NCBI RefSeq assembly: GCF_018860155.1
Contig: NZ_JAHKNI010000001.1
Coordinates: forward strand, 757,333 to 821,332
DNA length: 64,000 nucleotides
DNA from: Nocardia albiluteola
GTDB taxonomy: Bacteria > Actinomycetota > Actinomycetes > Mycobacteriales > Mycobacteriaceae
Direction: 5' to 3'
Positions within the stretch are counted from its first letter, which is position 1, and every line of letters begins with the position of its first letter. Below, piece after piece: positions 38,701 to 41,700 of this stretch. Both the position numbers and the translations under genes were made by a program. A model generated the notes under the pieces. It did no database searches, was not told where the DNA came from, and saw only the letters and a list, made by a program, of their open reading frames with translations.

Positions 38701-41700
38701 GTCGTCGCGTTGACGTGACTGCGGCGTGTCCGTATGCACGGGCGGCTTCGTCGCGTTGTGCGTCGTGTCGTCCGCCATCGTGTGGAACTCGGTCAGGTCC
38801 GGCATACGGGTGGGCGCGATTCGGCCGATGCGAGTATCGCCGATGATCGCGACACCGGTATTCGGGCGGTCCTCGATGTGCTCGGAGTGGCCGGTGGCGG
38901 GGTTGTAGACCACCGCGCTGGTGCTGGCGATGTCGGGAATCTTGTGTTGTTCGAAGGGGACTTCGGTGCCGGTGGTGGGGTCCCAGACGTGGATCCGGTC
39001 GTCGTGGTTGTGCAGGACGTAGGCGTGGGCGCCGATGTTGTTGTGGTCGGTGGGGCCCTTGTAAGCGACCACGACGGTGGCCGCGGCGCCGTCGCCGAGC
39101 CTCAGCAGGTGCGCGCCGACTTCCCTTGGGTCCTTGAAGCTTTGGAGTGGTCCGCCCGCGCGGGCCTGGAAGTCCGCCGCGCCCATGCCGTGCAGGCCGA
39201 CGGGTTCGCTGGGGGGCAGGATTCCGGCGTGGGGGAATTCCTCGGCGAGGTGTTGCAGTGACTGGCGGCCGCAGTCGTTGAGCAGCGTCCTGCCGGTGTT
39301 TTCCTCGGTGCTCAGGTGGGTGTTGTGCGGCAGGTGCTCGAAGAGCTTCTCCATGCCTTTGGGCGGGGTGCCCGCTCGCGGTCCGCCGGTGAGGTGCTCG
39401 CTGGATTCTGGTGTCGTGGTACGGGATTGATCGTTCTGGGCGGATTTCCCGGTGAGCTGCGTGTGCTCCGACTTCGCGTTCCCGGCCTGGGGGCGATCGA
39501 TCGGGGTCTGCCGCTCGGCGGTGAGCTTGGAGAACGGATCGTTCTCGGATTTGGTTGTCCGGGAATCGAGTCCGGCACTCCCGGTGCGGAACGGGTTGTT
39601 GTCCTTGCTGTTCGGTCCGAGCGGCGAGCTCTGCTCGTTGTCGCTGCTGTAACCGGAATCGCGGCTCGGGGGGCGCGGACTGCCGGGGGTGATCGGGGAG
39701 CTCTGCTGGTCGCCGAATTCGCTGTCCAGGGTGGAGTCGCGGCGGAACGGGTTGGTGTCGCCGCGCGGTGCGAGGGGATTGAAGTCGTTCTGGTCCTGGT
39801 TGATTCGGTCGTTCGAGCCGAGGCCGAACGGGTTCTCGGACGAGGAGAACGAGGTGGGTGCGTTCGACTCCTGATGGGAGACGAGGTCCTGGTAGGGGTT
39901 GTTGGACTTGAATTCCGGTGTGACGGGGTTCTGGTCGGATCCCGCGGTGACGAGGTTGCGGTACGGGTTGTTGGAGCCGAGATTTCCCTCCGGTGTGGTG
40001 TGGGATTGCTCCGGGGTGTTGCTCTGGAACGGGTTGCTCGATCCGTCCGGGACGTTCGATCCGGGGGTGCGGGGCGTCTGCGGCGGTCGATTCGAGTTGG
40101 TGCTCGATTGCGACTGTGTCTCAGGCTGATTCTGACTCTGGTTCTCGGGCCGGGTCTGGTTGTGCTCGCCATTACCGCCGAATTGGTGCTCGCCGTTGCC
40201 GCCGACCTGGTTGTGCGCCTCCGGGGCGGTGGTCTGGTCGTTGTGGGAGGTGCTGAGCGGCGAGTGCTCGGGAGTGACCGTCTGTCCGGTGTGCTGCGCG
40301 ATCTGGTTGGGCTGGTTGTGTTCGCCGATCGAGGAGGGGGAGGAGGAGGCCCGCGGGCCGGTCTGGTTCGAGCCTTCGGGGGTCTGCCGATTCGCCGGAT
40401 CTCGCATCGGGGTCGAGTTGCGATTCGCGTTGCTGGACCCGTTGCCGTTCGACTGGCCGGCATTGCGCTCGTTGTTGTTGGCAGGAGTTCCGCTGCGGCC
40501 GTTGTCGTTCGCCGTGCTGCCGTTGCGCCCGCTGCCGTTGTTGCCCGAGTTGCCGTTGTTGTCCGAGTTGCCGTTGCCCTCGACGGGGCTGCTGCTGCGC
40601 TCGTTTCCATTGCCCGAGTTGCCATTACGACCGTTGCCGTTGGTCTGGCTCTCGGTGCCGGTGTCCTGCCCCTTCGAGGACGCGGGAAACGTCGAGGCGT
40701 TGTTTTTCAGGTCGGTCTTGGAGGTGCCGTCGCCGTACGCCGGTGGCCGGTCGTTGCTGTAGGCCGGTAGTGGTTCCTCGTGCCCGCCGAAGTTCTGCGC
40801 GTTGTAGTGGCCCGTCATGTGCCCGAGTACCCCGTGGACACCGCCGACCAGGCCGCCACCCACACCGCCGAGCAGCGAGGTGGGATCGAATTCCCATTGC
40901 CCGGTGAGGATTCCGTAGGTCAGGCTCCCGGCGCCGGCCCCGACCATGCCGGCGGGGATACCCGACCCGACCGCGACCAGACCCGATTTCCACCAGTTCA
41001 GCCCCTTTTCCCCGCCCAGCCACTTGCCCAGGTACTGACCACCCATATGTCCGATCGGGGTGGCCACGCCACCGGAGACCGCGCCGACCGCGCCGGAGAT
41101 CGCCATCTGCTTGAGATCGAAGCCGTGGCGGTGGCCCTTACTCAGCTGGATGCCCTGGGCCAGCGCGTCCGAGGCCATGCCGATGCCGCCCTGCTTGAGC
41201 GCCTCGATCGCGGCCAGCTTCCACAGCGGCTTCTCCGCGACCTTCGCCGCCTGGGCGGCGAGTTTCTCGGCCAGGGTGCGAGCGATGATCCGCATGATGC
41301 CCGCGCCCTCGGCCTCGATCACCCCGACCGCCCACGCCCCCCACAACGTGGCCAGCGCATACGCGATCTCCGCGGCCATGATCGCCAGGGTGATGATGAT
41401 CTGCAGCTTCGCGTACTCGGTCTGGGTACCGCAGTCGTAGACCGACCCCTCGATCTGCTGCAACCCCTTGACCATGTTCTCGATCGAGTTGTCCCCGGAG
41501 AAGAACTGATCGAACTGCGACTTCATCTGATCCGCGCCGCCACCGGTGTAATTGGCCAGCGCCGTATCACACGCGCTGTGCAGCGCCGGAAGGATGTTCT
41601 CCAGATCCGTGGCCGAGGCACCCCACACCTTGCTCAGCGCAAAGAGCTTGTCCTCATCACCCTTCGGCCACGACGAACCCGCCAGGTAGGACAACCACTG

